The notes under the pieces are model-generated. The model saw only the letters and a list, made by a program, of their open reading frames with translations, was not told the DNA's origin and searched no databases. Below, piece by piece: positions 11,024 to 21,423 of a stretch of 63,421 nucleotides of DNA. The stretch's first letter is position 1, and each line of letters starts with the position of its first letter. The translations under genes were made by a program, and so were the position numbers. The DNA comes from Endotrypanum monterogeii. Lineage: Eukaryota; Euglenozoa; Kinetoplastea; Trypanosomatida; Trypanosomatidae. Location: contig CM007343.1 in NCBI GenBank assembly GCA_000333855.2, forward strand, positions 1 to 63,421. The letters are read 5' to 3'.

Positions 11024-11704
11024 ATGTACCGTCGTCTTGCGAGCAGCGGCCTTCTGAGCCGCCTGCAGTACCGTGCATTTGGGACGACATTGCCGCTTCG
11101 AAATGTAGACTACCAGATGTACCGTACTGCGACTGTTCGCGAGCCGGCGCCTCTGTTTGGTGGTCAAGCGGTTGTGGGAGGTGCGATTAAAGAAATCAGC
11201 AGCAACGACTACAAGGGCAAGTACGTAGTACTGCTGTTCTATCCGATGGACTTCACGATGGTCTGCCCAACAGAGGTGATCGCATTCTCCGATCGCCATG
11301 CCGAGTTTGAGAAGATGAACGCGCAGGTTGTGGCTGTCTCATGTGACTCAGCCTATTCTCATTTGGCTTGGGTGAACACCCCGCGTAAGAAGGGTGGTCT
11401 CGGTGAGATGCACATCCCTGTGCTGGCGGATAAGTCAATGTCTATTGCGCGTGACTATGGCGTTCTCATCGAAGAAATGGGGATCAGTCTGCGCGGACTT
11501 TTTTTGATCGACAAAAAGGGTGTTTTGCGTCACTCTACAATCAACGATCTGCCAGTGGGTCGCAGCGTAGACGAGGCGCTACGGTTGCTAGAGGCTTTCC
11601 AGTATGCGGACGAGAATGGAGAGATGATTCCATGCGGATGGTCACCTGGAAAACCCACCATGAATGCTTCAAACGCAGGCGAATTTTTCGATAAAAACAT
11701 GTGA
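11024..11704 (+). CDS. mTXNPx: Mitochondrial tryparedoxin peroxidase (2-Cys peroxiredoxin)
   Basis: 226 aa, the length of the Leishmania mitochondrial enzyme. Residues 1 to about 25 ([20 protein letters not shown]) are basic and serine-rich, fitting a mitochondrial presequence. The peroxidatic Cys is C81 in MVCPTE, the resolving Cys C204 in IPCGW; the IPC form rather than VCP at the second site is typical of the mitochondrial trypanosomatid type. GGLG (124-127) is the motif linked to overoxidation sensitivity. The enzyme reduces hydroperoxides with electrons from trypanothione via tryparedoxin and, in Leishmania, also acts as a chaperone (family knowledge). A small oddity is Met in place of Phe before VCPT. 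Same position in the T. brucei and Leishmania syntenic blocks. Confidence 0.96.
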   Translation: MYRRLASSGLLSRLQYRAFGTTLPLRNVDYQMYRTATVREPAPLFGGQAVVGGAIKEISSNDYKGKYVVLLFYPMDFTMVCPTEVIAFSDRHAEFEKMNAQVVAVSCDSAYSHLAWVNTPRKKGGLGEMHIPVLADKSMSIARDYGVLIEEMGISLRGLFLIDKKGVLRHSTINDLPVGRSVDEALRLLEAFQYADENGEMIPCGWSPGKPTMNASNAGEFFDKNM

Positions 11705-12462
11705 GCAAGCCCCCTCAACACAGCGACTTTCAATATTCTCGGTTTTCCAGATGAAGGTGAGGAGGAAAAAAATATTTATATGCAGTAATAGCAAGCGACT
11801 GGGCAAAGAAACAGGAAAAAAAACTATATATTATTCAACCAAACTCAATTTATGTCTCTTTTTTTTTTGGCGATGGGAAAGGCTTTTAGTAGTCTCAAAA
11901 AATCACTAGAGCGACAAAAAATGAGGATCTCGGTAGGAGGAGAAGGAACTGGCGATATCCTGTTTGCTATCTTTTCTGGACTTCGAGTGTTACTCGGTGG
12001 CTGTGTGTCTGTCCCTTCACCCGATTATGTTTCGCTCTTAAGCTCCGAGTACTGGCCATTCTACAAGAACTTCTTTTGATGGTTTCCATTTTTATCCTGT
12101 TTCATGGCGACTGATACGAATCTTGCTCGACAGAAAACAGACTTTGAACATTGAGAAGATACCAGGATCTCGGCAGAAAGTATTTGTCCTGGCGTTCTTG
12201 GGCCCTCTACTGCTTTTTTTCCTAGAAAAAAGTGATATTATTTTTTTCACCTTGTGTATGCTGCCCCTTCTTTTGTCCCACCGATAGTGTTTTCTCGTTT
12301 GCTGGCTCTACTTTTAACCCCTCTCTTACTCTATCTTGCTTTCACCCACTTCACAAATCGAACAGAAAATAAATAATTTACTTCACAGTCGTGATCTTAA
12401 AAAATAAAAGGTGTATAATCAGAAGAAAAGGGTAGGTGTCTAGTGTGGTACTCCTGTTTCCA
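11705..12462. other. Intergenic, 0.76 kb
   Basis: A/T-rich 3' region of the peroxiredoxin gene (poly-A runs around 11760-11830), then T-runs at about 11859 and 12210-12245 and a pyrimidine-rich stretch at 12250-12350 (CTCTCTTACTC, CTTGCTTTCACC) that is the likely splice signal of the cyclophilin gene. No gene. Confidence 0.5.
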
Positions 12463-13341
12463 ATGTCACGTCTGAGTGTCCCCCCGAAGGTTGGGAAGCG
12501 TCCGACTGCTGCCGGAGCGACTCCGAATCCCAAAGTGTTTTTTGAAATCAGCATCGACAACAAATCTGCTGGTCGGATCGTCATGGAGCTGTATGCCGAC
12601 ACGGTACCAAAGACGGCGGAAAACTTTCGAGCTCTATGCACAGGGGAAAAGGGTAAGGGACGCAGTGGAAAGCCTCTCCATTACAAGAACAGCGTGTTTC
12701 ATCGCGTTATCCCGAACTTTATGATCCAAGGCGGTGACTTTACGCGAGGGAACGGCACTGGTGGTGAGTCCATCTATGGCACAACTTTCCGAGACGAAAC
12801 ATTTTCCGGGAAAGCCGGCAAACACACTGGACTTGGATGTCTTTCCATGGCGAACTCCGGCCCTAATACCAATGGCTCACAGTTTTTTATTTGCACTGCT
12901 GCAACTCCGTGGCTTGATGGGAAGCATGTCGTGTTTGGGCGCGTCATCGAAGGTCTTGATATTGTCAAGAAGGTCGAGCGTTTGGGTTCCTCTTCTGGAA
13001 AGACGCGTAGTCGTATCGTAGTGTCCGACTGTGGTGAAGTGGCGGCCGAGAAGACAAAGGGCCAGCCGGAGCAGCAGCAGCAGAAAAAAGTATCTACAGG
13101 TTCGAAGCCCGCCACTGAGAAGAAGACCATCCCTGAGAAGAAGCCAGCACCCGCTCAGCCAGTGGCCGAAACGAAGGCAACTTCTGCAACGAAGAAAGTG
13201 TCTGTTTCACAACCGGCGGTATCGAATGAGTCAAAGAAGCGCGTTCGTGAGAACGACGAAGCAGAGGATCGGCTTGCGCGCCTCCGAGAGAAGAAGGCGA
13301 GGCTGGCCGCTCTGCGCTCCAGCGCTGAGGGTAAAGAGTAA
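12463..13341 (+). CDS. Cyclophilin-type peptidyl-prolyl isomerase with basic C-terminal tail
   Basis: 292 aa from the ATG at 12463; the frame extends upstream only through a GTG, so this ATG is chosen. Residues about 24-185 are a complete cyclophilin domain: FHRVIP with catalytic R81, [15 protein letters not shown], and W150 plus H154 in [11 protein letters not shown], the cyclosporin-contacting residues. It should catalyse proline cis-trans isomerisation. Residues 190-292 are low-complexity, rich in Lys, Gln, Pro and Glu, ending with KKRVREND and a charged helix, which suggests nuclear targeting and RNA or spliceosome association (inference). Neighbours peroxiredoxin and arginase-like gene match the Leishmania chromosome 23 order I remember. 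Confidence 0.93.
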   Translation: MSRLSVPPKVGKRPTAAGATPNPKVFFEISIDNKSAGRIVMELYADTVPKTAENFRALCTGEKGKGRSGKPLHYKNSVFHRVIPNFMIQGGDFTRGNGTGGESIYGTTFRDETFSGKAGKHTGLGCLSMANSGPNTNGSQFFICTAATPWLDGKHVVFGRVIEGLDIVKKVERLGSSSGKTRSRIVVSDCGEVAAEKTKGQPEQQQQKKVSTGSKPATEKKTIPEKKPAPAQPVAETKATSATKKVSVSQPAVSNESKKRVRENDEAEDRLARLREKKARLAALRSSAEGKE

Positions 13342-13906
13342 CTGCGCGTCCGCAACTAACCGGATTAAATGGATCTTGGATAATTCTACTCGCGTGGTGT
13401 TTTGTTCCCAGTTTCACAGGAAGAGTGACGAAAAGGTCAATAAGAGGAGGCTTCTTTGAGGATAAAAAAGCAAAAAGAAACCAGGGAAAGTCCTTTAATT
13501 TTCTTCTTGCCGTCTCGTGAATCTACAAGTCCGCAAAGAGTAGTACACCGAAGCAGTGGTCTTTTTGGTAACTCTGGTCGACATTTCTTGAGGGCACATC
13601 CATGTATGCCGCGTACTGTTCAGCACTGAAAACTGGGCGGTTTTGAGTGCTGACGAGCATTTCGAGATCCTCGATGGCGTGTCAGCCTCTTTCTCATGTC
13701 AGGTTCACTGTTCACGATCGCTTCTCTTTCTGTGTTGATAATTCTTTTTTTTTTTTGCTCATGTATTTTTTTTTTTTTGACTGTGGGTCTTTTGTTTCGA
13801 CTTCGCGTACATTGCAGTTTTCCGGAGGGTGAGGTGGGACTGCATCGTGCTGATCATCTAGCTTTAAAGTTCCTTCCTTGCCTTTTTCTGTGGTTGCGCA
13901 GGGACG
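13342..13906. other. Intergenic, 0.56 kb
   Basis: Two T-runs (about 13744-13755 and 13769-13779) separated by GCTCATGTA, followed by TTTGTTTCGACTTCG, are the best splice-signal candidates for the next gene; an AG occurs at 13900-13901 just before its start. No gene. Confidence 0.45.
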
Positions 13907-14428
13907 ATGCTGAGGTGTCTCTCGAGAGGCCTGCTGTTCCAGGTCAAGGACCTCAAAAGTAAGACCATCCTGGAGAAACTTCGAAACGGAAAACTAAAGT
14001 GCGGTGTGGACCCAGCGGACGTAGATATGGAGGAACTGGCGAGGGAGGGCGGGATTGCGCCTTCTAAAAGTATCAATATCCAGGATTTTGTGCGGGAAAA
14101 GGAAGCGGTCCTGGGAATGCTACAGGAGCAACGGCTTCGTCGCATAGCTCGACGAGAAGCATTTCTGGAATGGCAGGCTGGACAGCGTGAAAAAGGCGCT
14201 GCCCATCGTCTCGTTCGCCAATCACGCAAGGCGGAAAAATATAAGCGGCGTCACTACCACGCCACGAGTGGACGAATGTTGCCACTTGCGCTTCATCCCG
14301 GCGAGACATTCTCGGAGGAATTGCCGAAACAAGCAGCACCACAACCGTGTTTATCATCTACAGATTTTTTACGAGGGGGCACGTCAGAGAGCTGTCACAC
14401 TATACATCTTTCATTGGGAAAGAAATGA
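13907..14428 (+). CDS. Small basic hypothetical protein, possibly mitochondrial
   Basis: 173 aa. The N-terminus (MLRCLSRGLLFQVK) is amphipathic and basic without acids, like a mitochondrial presequence. Residues about 60-118 are a long Arg/Lys/Glu helix (EQRLRRIARREAFLEW, then RQSRKAEKYKRRH). No family is recognised; small basic mitochondrial proteins of this make-up are often mitoribosomal or RNA-processing proteins in trypanosomatids, which is only a suggestion. The last about 35 residues, rich in Ser and Cys, are less protein-like, so the end should be compared with orthologues. Confidence 0.6.
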   Translation: MLRCLSRGLLFQVKDLKSKTILEKLRNGKLKCGVDPADVDMEELAREGGIAPSKSINIQDFVREKEAVLGMLQEQRLRRIARREAFLEWQAGQREKGAAHRLVRQSRKAEKYKRRHYHATSGRMLPLALHPGETFSEELPKQAAPQPCLSSTDFLRGGTSESCHTIHLSLGKK

Positions 14429-14969
14429 TGTCTTGTTCTATGCTCTCTACCGCCCTTTTTTTTTTTTTGGTGTTTACTGCGACGTCCCGGAACACGAAAC
14501 CAATCTGAGCGAACGTAAAAGTACCAGAGAAGATTGAGCAGCGCCTATGTCACTCTATTCTCTGCTCACCGTATTATTCTTAGCTAGGGTGGTATGGATC
14601 ACGGGGCTTCGTAGTGAGGGGGTAGCTGGTATACATCAAGGTATGGGGAAGGGAAAGTTTGTAAAGGCGGTTATGGTGCGAGATAATCGAGAAGGTGGCA
14701 GGGGAAGAGGCTATGTCTTTTCTTTTCTAAATGTAGTTTTTTCACTCTCTCTTTCGTACTTTTTTTTTTTTCAGTTTTTGCGCCGGCAGAAAATGCTCTG
14801 GAAAAGTTTCTCCGTATCATTTCTCTGAGCGGTCTGCTTCACTCACATTTCACGGTTTTGCCCTTTCCCTCTCATTTTTGCTTTTTTCAAAAGACACCGA
14901 CGCACGGGTGCAAGTGTACTCCCTTGGCACAGGCAACACAGTGAACGTCGTACCAATATCGAATGTGCG
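14429..14969. other. Intergenic, 0.54 kb
   Basis: T-run at 14455-14469 in the 3' region of the preceding gene and the polypyrimidine tract at 14737-14771 before the arginase-like gene. No gene. Confidence 0.5.
14737..14774 (+). promoter_or_regulatory. Polypyrimidine tract and 3' splice site for the arginase-like gene
   Basis: TTCACTCTCTCTTTCG, then a run of 12 T, then CAG (AG at 14773-14774), about 195 bases before the start codon. This is the textbook form of a trans-splice acceptor for spliced-leader addition. Confidence 0.55.
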
Positions 14970-15968
14970 ATGTTCACGAAGTTTCTTTCACGCGTGAAGG
15001 CATTGCCTCCGAGGTCGGGGGATTGGGCTAACAAGCTGGGGCCTACTGCTGTTATGGGCTATTCGTGCGGAGCACATTCTAGTTCAACGAAGCTGCTGAG
15101 CCATTTTTATATGTCCCCGCGGGATTGTGACATGTACGCAGAGTTGACTTTCCACGAACCTGGTCCTGTCGAGTGTCCGCCAGAGACTGTTGTTTTTTTC
15201 CCTGTTATCAAATGCGGAGACATGCTCGATGACTCGAATGATGCTTCCACGATCTCAAAAGACGACTGGTATATGGCCGCCACGGAGGCGTCAACGGACT
15301 TGCTCGAGAAGGGTTACGTTCCTGTTAGTGTTGGCGGCGACGGATCGGCGACATTGGCCATGATTGAGTCTTACAAAAGGCTTTTCCGGTCAAACGAGGT
15401 GGTGCTGATTCACTTTTCGTCCAAACCCTCTCTAGAGAGAGCAGATCAGCCGATTCGGGTCTTGCTAGAGAAGAACCTGCTGAAGGGTGTTGTCGAGATC
15501 GGAAATCGCTGCGTCACGTCCGTCGACCGTAGGGTCCGAAAAGAACACAAGGTGATGTATATGGATATGCAGGCTATCTACGCAAAGGGTCTCTTCTGCA
15601 TTCGTGACATTCGGAATGACTATCCAGTTTTTTTGAGCATCGATGCGGATGTGCTGGATCCTGCTTTTGCACCGGCCGTGCAATCTCCAGTTCCTGGAGG
15701 TCTCTCTACGCGAGATCTCCTACACATAATAACTGGAATTCGGGGAGCTAATGTGGCGGGCATCGACATTCACGGTTACCACCCAGGTCTCGACATCTGC
15801 CGCGGTGATGGTATCGGGTTGACACAGATGGCATTGACAAAGGTTTTGAAAGAGTCGATTGTGAAAGCGTTTTCTATTTCTACTCAGACTGCGGAGGAGG
15901 GTCTTGAACGAGTACGCATGATGCAGCGGCAGGGCACGCTCTCTGACAACCCATACCCCGATCACTGA
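14970..15968 (+). CDS. Arginase-fold protein lacking the Mn-binding residues
   Basis: 332 aa, ureohydrolase (arginase/agmatinase) fold. The family signature regions are all recognisable but the metal sites are not intact. GGDHS is GGDGS (122-126, His to Gly). The DAHxD block is IHFSSKPS (147-154), losing both Asp and the His. DxDxxDP survives as DADVLDP (225-231), and PGGLS (243-247 region) survives. Four of six usual Mn ligands are therefore gone, so arginase or agmatinase activity is not expected. T. brucei has a syntenic arginase-like protein reported to fold without a binuclear Mn cluster; this is evidently its orthologue. The true Leishmania arginase lies on another chromosome. The role is unknown; retention of the fold suggests a binding or regulatory job. 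Confidence 0.9.
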   Translation: MFTKFLSRVKALPPRSGDWANKLGPTAVMGYSCGAHSSSTKLLSHFYMSPRDCDMYAELTFHEPGPVECPPETVVFFPVIKCGDMLDDSNDASTISKDDWYMAATEASTDLLEKGYVPVSVGGDGSATLAMIESYKRLFRSNEVVLIHFSSKPSLERADQPIRVLLEKNLLKGVVEIGNRCVTSVDRRVRKEHKVMYMDMQAIYAKGLFCIRDIRNDYPVFLSIDADVLDPAFAPAVQSPVPGGLSTRDLLHIITGIRGANVAGIDIHGYHPGLDICRGDGIGLTQMALTKVLKESIVKAFSISTQTAEEGLERVRMMQRQGTLSDNPYPDH

Positions 15969-16653
15969 TTCACCGCATTTGTCTTTTTCCCAGTGCGTAC
16001 TAGGCTGCAGCCTACATTTTTTTTTCTCGGACTTTTATCGACTGGGTAGTATCCATTGACACGGTTCTAATCGTGGAATCCTACTCTCTGTTTTTACTAG
16101 AAGCGACGCAGCGCACCATCGCGAGACTGTGGCAACGTAACTTTTTTAGATTGTCCCTCGGTTGAAATAGACTAAGATCATAATGTTGCTGGGAGGGATG
16201 TGCGAGGGGGGGGGCAAGAGCGTGCACCCGCGATGGGGATAATGAACAGGGTTCGCCTTCCGTTGTTCACAGCGCTATAATAGGTCGGCGGAAAAGAAAA
16301 TATCCGCCACCTACTTTTTAAAAATCCCGCTCGCGTTTTTTTTTTTTTTTTGCGCTTTGTTTCCATAAAATCCATGATTGGCTCCTCTCTCCTATCTGTC
16401 TCACTTCCATCGTTTCACAAGCACCTCGCGGAGGACTCTGTCATTTCACCAATCACGTCTGCTTCTCCAGATATCGCCTTTAAGGGAGTGCTTTTTGTTT
16501 TAGTATTTGTGCTCGTTACTCATCACGCCGAGTTTGCCGTAGTCTCACGTACTCGAGAGTGCATATATCATCTCACAGATTAACACACACACACACATAC
16601 ACCCACATATATATATATATATTTACCTGTTTCTATTTCTCTACCAAGGTACA
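15969..16653. other. Intergenic, 0.68 kb
   Basis: T-runs at about 16018-16025 and 16337-16352, an (AC)n run at about 16583-16596 and a (TA)n run at about 16606-16622 directly before the next gene's splice signal. No gene. Confidence 0.5.
16622..16648 (+). promoter_or_regulatory. Putative 3' splice site before the coiled-coil gene
   Basis: TTTACCTGTTTCTATTTCTC followed by TACCAAG; the AG at 16647-16648 is five bases before the ATG at 16654, giving a very short 5' UTR if used. An upstream AC/TA dinucleotide block precedes it. Confidence 0.45.
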
Positions 16654-17916
16654 ATGTCAAATAATGGCGCAGTAGTTCCTCGAGAGGGCTCGCCGCAGTC
16701 TATCTCCGAGGAGTTGGAGCGCCGTCGCAGCGAGGTCCGGAACCTTGAGCTGCGTGTTTCGCGGAAAGAAGCGGAGCTTCAGCGTGCGAAGGAGGAGCAG
16801 GCATTGCTAAAAGAAATGCGCACAATGAACGAGATGATTATTCGTAAGAAAGAGCGACAGCGCAGCGAGGGGGCTGCGAGCGGCCTGAAAATCTCGATTG
16901 AGTCGCTAGAGGAACTACGGGCATTGGAGGACGCATTGAAGCTCGAAAACCAGAAAACGGTGGAGCTTCAGAGCGCAGCTGAAGTCACCTCGCATCAGAT
17001 GGAGAATGTGGAGCGGTCGCTGGAGCACGCTGAGAAACAGCTTGACGAGGCGAAACGCTCAACTGGGTGGGATGTGGACCGCGGTTCGGCGTGCACTGAA
17101 GGCGCCATTGCGAGCGAGTTCAAAGAAACAAAGGCCAAGATCACCTCCTTGGGTTCAGAACGCCGCACTCTCATGGAGCAGATGGAGCGCCTGGAGCGGG
17201 AGGTCCAGGAGCTGCTCGCCAAAATCGAGGCTGCTGAGGAGTTGGACGACCGCTTTGCGGAGACGGAGCAGCAGCTGCGTGAAGCAAACGCTCGCTATGA
17301 GGAGTTTGAGGAGCAGGTGAGAAGTAACCAGCGCATACAAAAGAAAACCGAGCGCGTGCTGGCGGTGGCGAGCACCCAGGATAAGTACAAATCTATCAGG
17401 GAGCTGGAGGGGGAGAAAAAAGTTCTGCATAACAACCTCTCCAAGCTGCGAGAGACAAACGTGAGCAACTCCAAATCGATCTTATCACTGGAGGTTCGCT
17501 TGCGTCAGCTGGAGACCCGGTTAGAAGCCGTCAATGTTTTTTTGCGTGATGTCTTCGCTGAGGTGGAAGATGACGAACCAATGGATGACGTCCCAGAGGG
17601 CACGGCTGAAGTGTCTTTGACCCAGTTCGAGGATCTCAGTGCTGCGCTGGAGCTGTCCCGCGAGACGGTGGCACAGCGCGACCATCAGTTGGATGAGCAC
17701 GACTGCAAGATCGAGCAGCTGGAGCGGAAGGTCGTTATCCTGCAGAACGCCATCGTATCCCGTGAGGTTTTCTCACAAGCACAAGTCCGTGGCAGGGATA
17801 AGAAACAGCGCGAGCTGTACTCCAATCATTCACAGCGGCAGTCACAGCTGCAGAAGGAGCGCGATCAGTTGGCCATGGAAAGCGACATGCTGAGGAAACG
17901 ACTGGAGTCATTGTAG
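16654..17916 (+). CDS. Coiled-coil protein (420 aa)
   Basis: Residues about 20-415 are almost wholly coiled coil: heptad-like repeats rich in Glu, Arg, Leu and Gln (EELERRRSEVRNLELRVSRK, then SEELRALEDALKLEN-type and EQMERLEREVQELLAKIE-type segments). One acidic break at about 305-325 (EVEDDEPMDDVPEG) divides it into two rods. No motor, calcium or membrane domain is visible. Such proteins in trypanosomatids are commonly cytoskeletal, flagellar or basal-body parts, but nothing in this sequence chooses among them. Clean ATG with a splice acceptor candidate just upstream. Confidence 0.85.
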   Translation: MSNNGAVVPREGSPQSISEELERRRSEVRNLELRVSRKEAELQRAKEEQALLKEMRTMNEMIIRKKERQRSEGAASGLKISIESLEELRALEDALKLENQKTVELQSAAEVTSHQMENVERSLEHAEKQLDEAKRSTGWDVDRGSACTEGAIASEFKETKAKITSLGSERRTLMEQMERLEREVQELLAKIEAAEELDDRFAETEQQLREANARYEEFEEQVRSNQRIQKKTERVLAVASTQDKYKSIRELEGEKKVLHNNLSKLRETNVSNSKSILSLEVRLRQLETRLEAVNVFLRDVFAEVEDDEPMDDVPEGTAEVSLTQFEDLSAALELSRETVAQRDHQLDEHDCKIEQLERKVVILQNAIVSREVFSQAQVRGRDKKQRELYSNHSQRQSQLQKERDQLAMESDMLRKRLESL

Positions 17917-19471
17917 CGACACGGAATAGGAGAGCGCTCTGTTCATAACTTCTGTTTTCAGTATATTATTTGGATCCGCAAGAGTGGGCTGTAGTCGCGC
18001 TTTTTTTTTTTCCTCCCGTCCCTATCACCACTTCCGTACCCACGCCTCGGGTCGATGTGCACGTGTGTGCTTACAACGGCATTCCGGAAAGCGCAGCTCA
18101 TCCGGAGAGACCTGAAGGGCTGTCGGTGAGGCTATAGAAAAAAAAATGTCTGTGCGGGTGTCCTGGTAGGGTCGAGGGGGAGGTTCACGTGTGCGAAGCG
18201 ACGGCACCACATGATATAGTGGACGGCACGGAAATGAGTGTTTCGGTTTTCTGACTGCTTCTAGCCGATTCCTTCTCCTCCTAGCGACTAGCGTGTAGTG
18301 CACCTGCGCCACGTACGAAAAGATACCGCGTCTACTCTCCTGTTTTCTACATAGTACCTGTATCTTTTTTTTTTTCGAGGTTTGTGGAAAGCTCCAGAAA
18401 GGAGTAGAAGGAAGGGGTTAGCGGCCTGTATCTGACCTGTAGTCCCTTGTGGTCACTTTGCTTTTTTGAATATTGGTGGAAACTGCTGCCGATGTCTTCC
18501 CATCCATCAGCGATAATCACCACATTTTTTTTTGTCGATGTACCTGTTAGGAATCGACTCTATACTATGCGAGGTTGTGAAGGGAGTAGTATCCACGCTC
18601 GCACCGCGTATTACTTCGATCTCTTATTGGCGGAAGCATGTTTGTGATACAGAGGACTGTGTGTGCGTGTGTCCCGAAGTTGAACAGTTTCTTTCGTCGC
18701 CTCTGTATATGTGCATCGTCTGTATCGGTGCCATTTTCACCATCTTTGACAATATCAGCTGTACGGCTCATGTGCTTCTATGCGTGTTGCTCTGATGCCA
18801 CGTTTTCTTGTTAAATTCATTTTACGTTCATCTATTGTGTTCTTGTGTATTTTTCATTCAGGTCGCACGTGGCGTAGGAATGAGACAATGGAGAGAAGAA
18901 GATAACGCTCAGTTGAATAGCGTTGAGGAGGCGGCGCAGCACGGGGTCCCTTTAGTCTGCCGCCTGCTTCACCTTTTTTTTTTCCTCCCTGTTCCACTTC
19001 CAGCGGCAACAGTTGCGTTGCTGATTCTCAAATAATATGAAAGCGTCCTAAAGGCGCGTCGTCTCACTGCTTGTTTCTCTGACTCGTGTACTCGTGATGC
19101 TTTCAGGTGCGAGCGATGGGCAACGATGGTCAGGGTGTTCTCGTCACCATCTATTGCCGCTGTCACCAAGCAAAAGGGTTGTTTTCTGCTAGGGGTTCGG
19201 CGTGCGTGTTGGATAGCCTACTCACCCCCCGCGTCTACCCCAACCTGCGCGTTTAGCCTCAACGATATTCTGCCTGCAAAAAGTGTTTTCTATGCATTTA
19301 TTTTTCCGCGCACGTATACCTTTTCTCGCTTCTCCTCTTCCTTTCAGGAAACTGTTTGCAGGTGGGTCAGCACCCTGTGCAGCCTGTACGCAGCAATTCG
19401 TCGTTTTTATTATTATTTTCATTTCCAAGCAGACCACCACGGGCTTCGTAGCTACCTCTTGCCACGTTGTC
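17917..19471. other. Intergenic, 1.55 kb
   Basis: No supportable gene; only short overlapping ORFs. T-runs near 18001-18012, 18366-18375, 18526-18534 and 18974-18983, and pyrimidine-rich DNA at 19315-19350 (CTTTTCTCGCTTCTCCTCTTCC) that probably serves splicing of the next gene. In-frame codons upstream of 19472 reach back to 19283 but read as T-rich untranslated sequence. Confidence 0.5.
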
Positions 19472-20524
19472 ATGACAGAACTCGCGGATGAGGTAAGGAA
19501 CAGGTTCTCGGTGTCGTTATCACCTGACTATGTGGAGCGCTATGTGCAGTCCAACCCCTCAGCAACTTGCATGGAGGTGTACCAGAAATCACTCAGGGAG
19601 AATTTACGTGATGTATGCGGCCCAAGTCTGCTTCCGTACGGCATTGGTGCACAGGTTTCTGCTACCCTTCCTAAGGCAGTTGTCATGCAGATAAACGTGT
19701 CCCGCGACGCGACACAGCCGTTGGGTCCGTGCGCGGATGCTTCTGAGGAGCACACACTACTGAGCGCTGCGGGTCAGCGCAACTCTAGCAAACGGCTGCT
19801 TCGGTTGCAGTTGACTGATGGACACGTGGAAATACCCGCGGTGGAGCTGTCCACTCTGCATGTGTTCAAGGGAATTCCAACCCCTGGTGAGAAGGTACTG
19901 ATTCGTGAGGGCGCCGAAGTGCGTAACGGCTGCATAATTCTCTCTGAAAGCAACGTCTCCTCTCTAGGCGGGGAAGTGCACCAGTTGAAGCAGGACTTCC
20001 TCGCAAATCGACGCCGACTGGAGGCTGGATATCAAACGAGCAATGGCCTCGACGGGGCACCACGTTTTGCTCCACTGGAAGTAGGGCAGCGCTACCATGG
20101 TAATAATAGTGCGCACAGCGGTGCTCCACATGATAGGGAAGATCTTGTTGGCGTCTCGGCCCCTCAAGTGATCGAACGTGGAAGAGAACCGGCGCACCAC
20201 AGGTTCAGAGGCTGTGCTCGCGGCCATCCCCAGCGGGCGGGGCACAGTAGTGGAGGTGCCGTCCGGTGCGCTGATCACTCCAGGGGAGGTCGAGGAAGTC
20301 GAGGAGGTCGCGGCGCTTTTGGTGGTGACGGCTTTGCCTTTGTTGATAGAATGCGTGGTCGGGGTAACATTCGTGACGGACACAGAGGACGAGCTGTGAG
20401 TAGTGGCGTCAACAACCGCGGTCGTACGAGGGGCGCGCCCTACCACGTTGATACAGAAAACTTCCCGCCGTCTTCAGAGTGGTTCCCTGAATTTAACGAA
20501 ACCAATTTTCCGCGTCTGTCGTAG
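19472..20524 (+). CDS. RMI1/TDRD3-type OB-fold protein with RGG-rich tail
   Basis: 350 aa from the ATG at 19472 (MTELADEV). The frame is open back to 19283, but those 63 codons look like translated UTR. Residues about 105-175 match the OB-fold (DUF1767) shared by RMI1 and TDRD3: LLRLQLTDGH (109-118), AVELSTL, a PGEKVLIREGAEVRNG loop, then LSESNVSSLGGEV. RMI1 anchors the BLM/Sgs1-topoisomerase III dissolvasome; TDRD3 anchors topoisomerase III-beta and acts on RNA. About 245-335 is Gly/Arg-rich with RGG boxes (RGGRGSRGGRGAFGG), a nucleic-acid-binding and arginine-methylation type of tail. No Tudor domain is visible. The tail ends in a conserved-looking acidic/aromatic patch. I cannot tell RMI1 from a TDRD3-like function by eye. 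Confidence 0.8.
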   Translation: MTELADEVRNRFSVSLSPDYVERYVQSNPSATCMEVYQKSLRENLRDVCGPSLLPYGIGAQVSATLPKAVVMQINVSRDATQPLGPCADASEEHTLLSAAGQRNSSKRLLRLQLTDGHVEIPAVELSTLHVFKGIPTPGEKVLIREGAEVRNGCIILSESNVSSLGGEVHQLKQDFLANRRRLEAGYQTSNGLDGAPRFAPLEVGQRYHGNNSAHSGAPHDREDLVGVSAPQVIERGREPAHHRFRGCARGHPQRAGHSSGGAVRCADHSRGGRGSRGGRGAFGGDGFAFVDRMRGRGNIRDGHRGRAVSSGVNNRGRTRGAPYHVDTENFPPSSEWFPEFNETNFPRLS

Positions 20525-21423
20525 AGTTTGGCGACTCCTCATGCTAGAAGGTTATGAGTGATGCCGAATTCTCATGGTGTTGCACCGCGAACAACTGTCC
20601 GTTGTTTTGTTGTTTCTTTTTTTCATGTCTTGGCAGATGCCGCCTTTTCATGAAAACGGGCGTGAAGGAACTCATACAAAATTGGTACGAAATCACATGC
20701 AAACAATTTTTGTTTGTAGCCGTTTTTTTTTTTTCAGGGTGGTCGAGGGGGAGGGGCACCGTGTCTCTCAGGGGCGACTGTATCTGAGGTACATGGTGTT
20801 GGCGCTGATGGTACCATTCCTGCACATTTTAAAAGCGGGGATGACGTTGCTTTTCTCTGGGTGTACAATCTGATCTGTGTAGTGGGGTTGTGAGCAGGGA
20901 AGCTCGACACAACGCACACAAGTTACTTCACCACATCGCAGAGTCGGAGGAGGGAAAGGACTCAGGACACTACTCCTCTAAACTGTGGTGACCGCACTCG
21001 CGTCCCATTCCAAGCTCGGGATTGTGGTTCAGCGGTCGCGCGCTATGCACCGAGTTTATGCAGCACCTTATTGAGGTCGCCGTAAGTCTTCTCTGTACCG
21101 TCTTCCTTTCTTTTCGTTTACTTTGGCACGCGTACGTTCAATAGACCTGAGCACCCGAAGCTACTGTCAGACTATCTCAAATAGACAGATGAAGTAATAA
21201 AATTGACGCTCGTCATCACACTGTACGCTGCTCTCTCTACTTTCCCCAGTACACGTGTGAACCCACACAGGCGCATGCGGATATATATTTTCTAATCGTC
21301 TCGTTCATCGGCCGCCGACACTTTTTGTGTCAGTCGTTGAGTCGGAGAGATATTATTTGGTTACTCTTGTGTGTAGTCAAGCATTGATGCTGAAAGACTT
21401 CGAAGCTCCGAGACCGCGACCAG
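20525..21423. other. Intergenic, 0.9 kb
   Basis: No gene. Poly-T tract at 20723-20734 with CAG directly after it (AG at 20736-20737) is a strong splice-acceptor-like site but lies 690 bases before the next start, so a closer site, for instance around 21220-21250 (CTGCTCTCTCTACTTTCCCCAG, AG at 21249-21250), may be the one used. Confidence 0.5.

Noticed and set aside
12436..12462. Upstream extension of the cyclophilin to 12436
   Set aside because: The frame begins with GTG, not ATG; eukaryotic initiation favours the ATG at 12463.
19283..19471. 63 extra N-terminal codons for the OB-fold protein
   Set aside because: The stretch is translated T-rich UTR with no conserved pattern; the family-like sequence starts at the ATG 19472.
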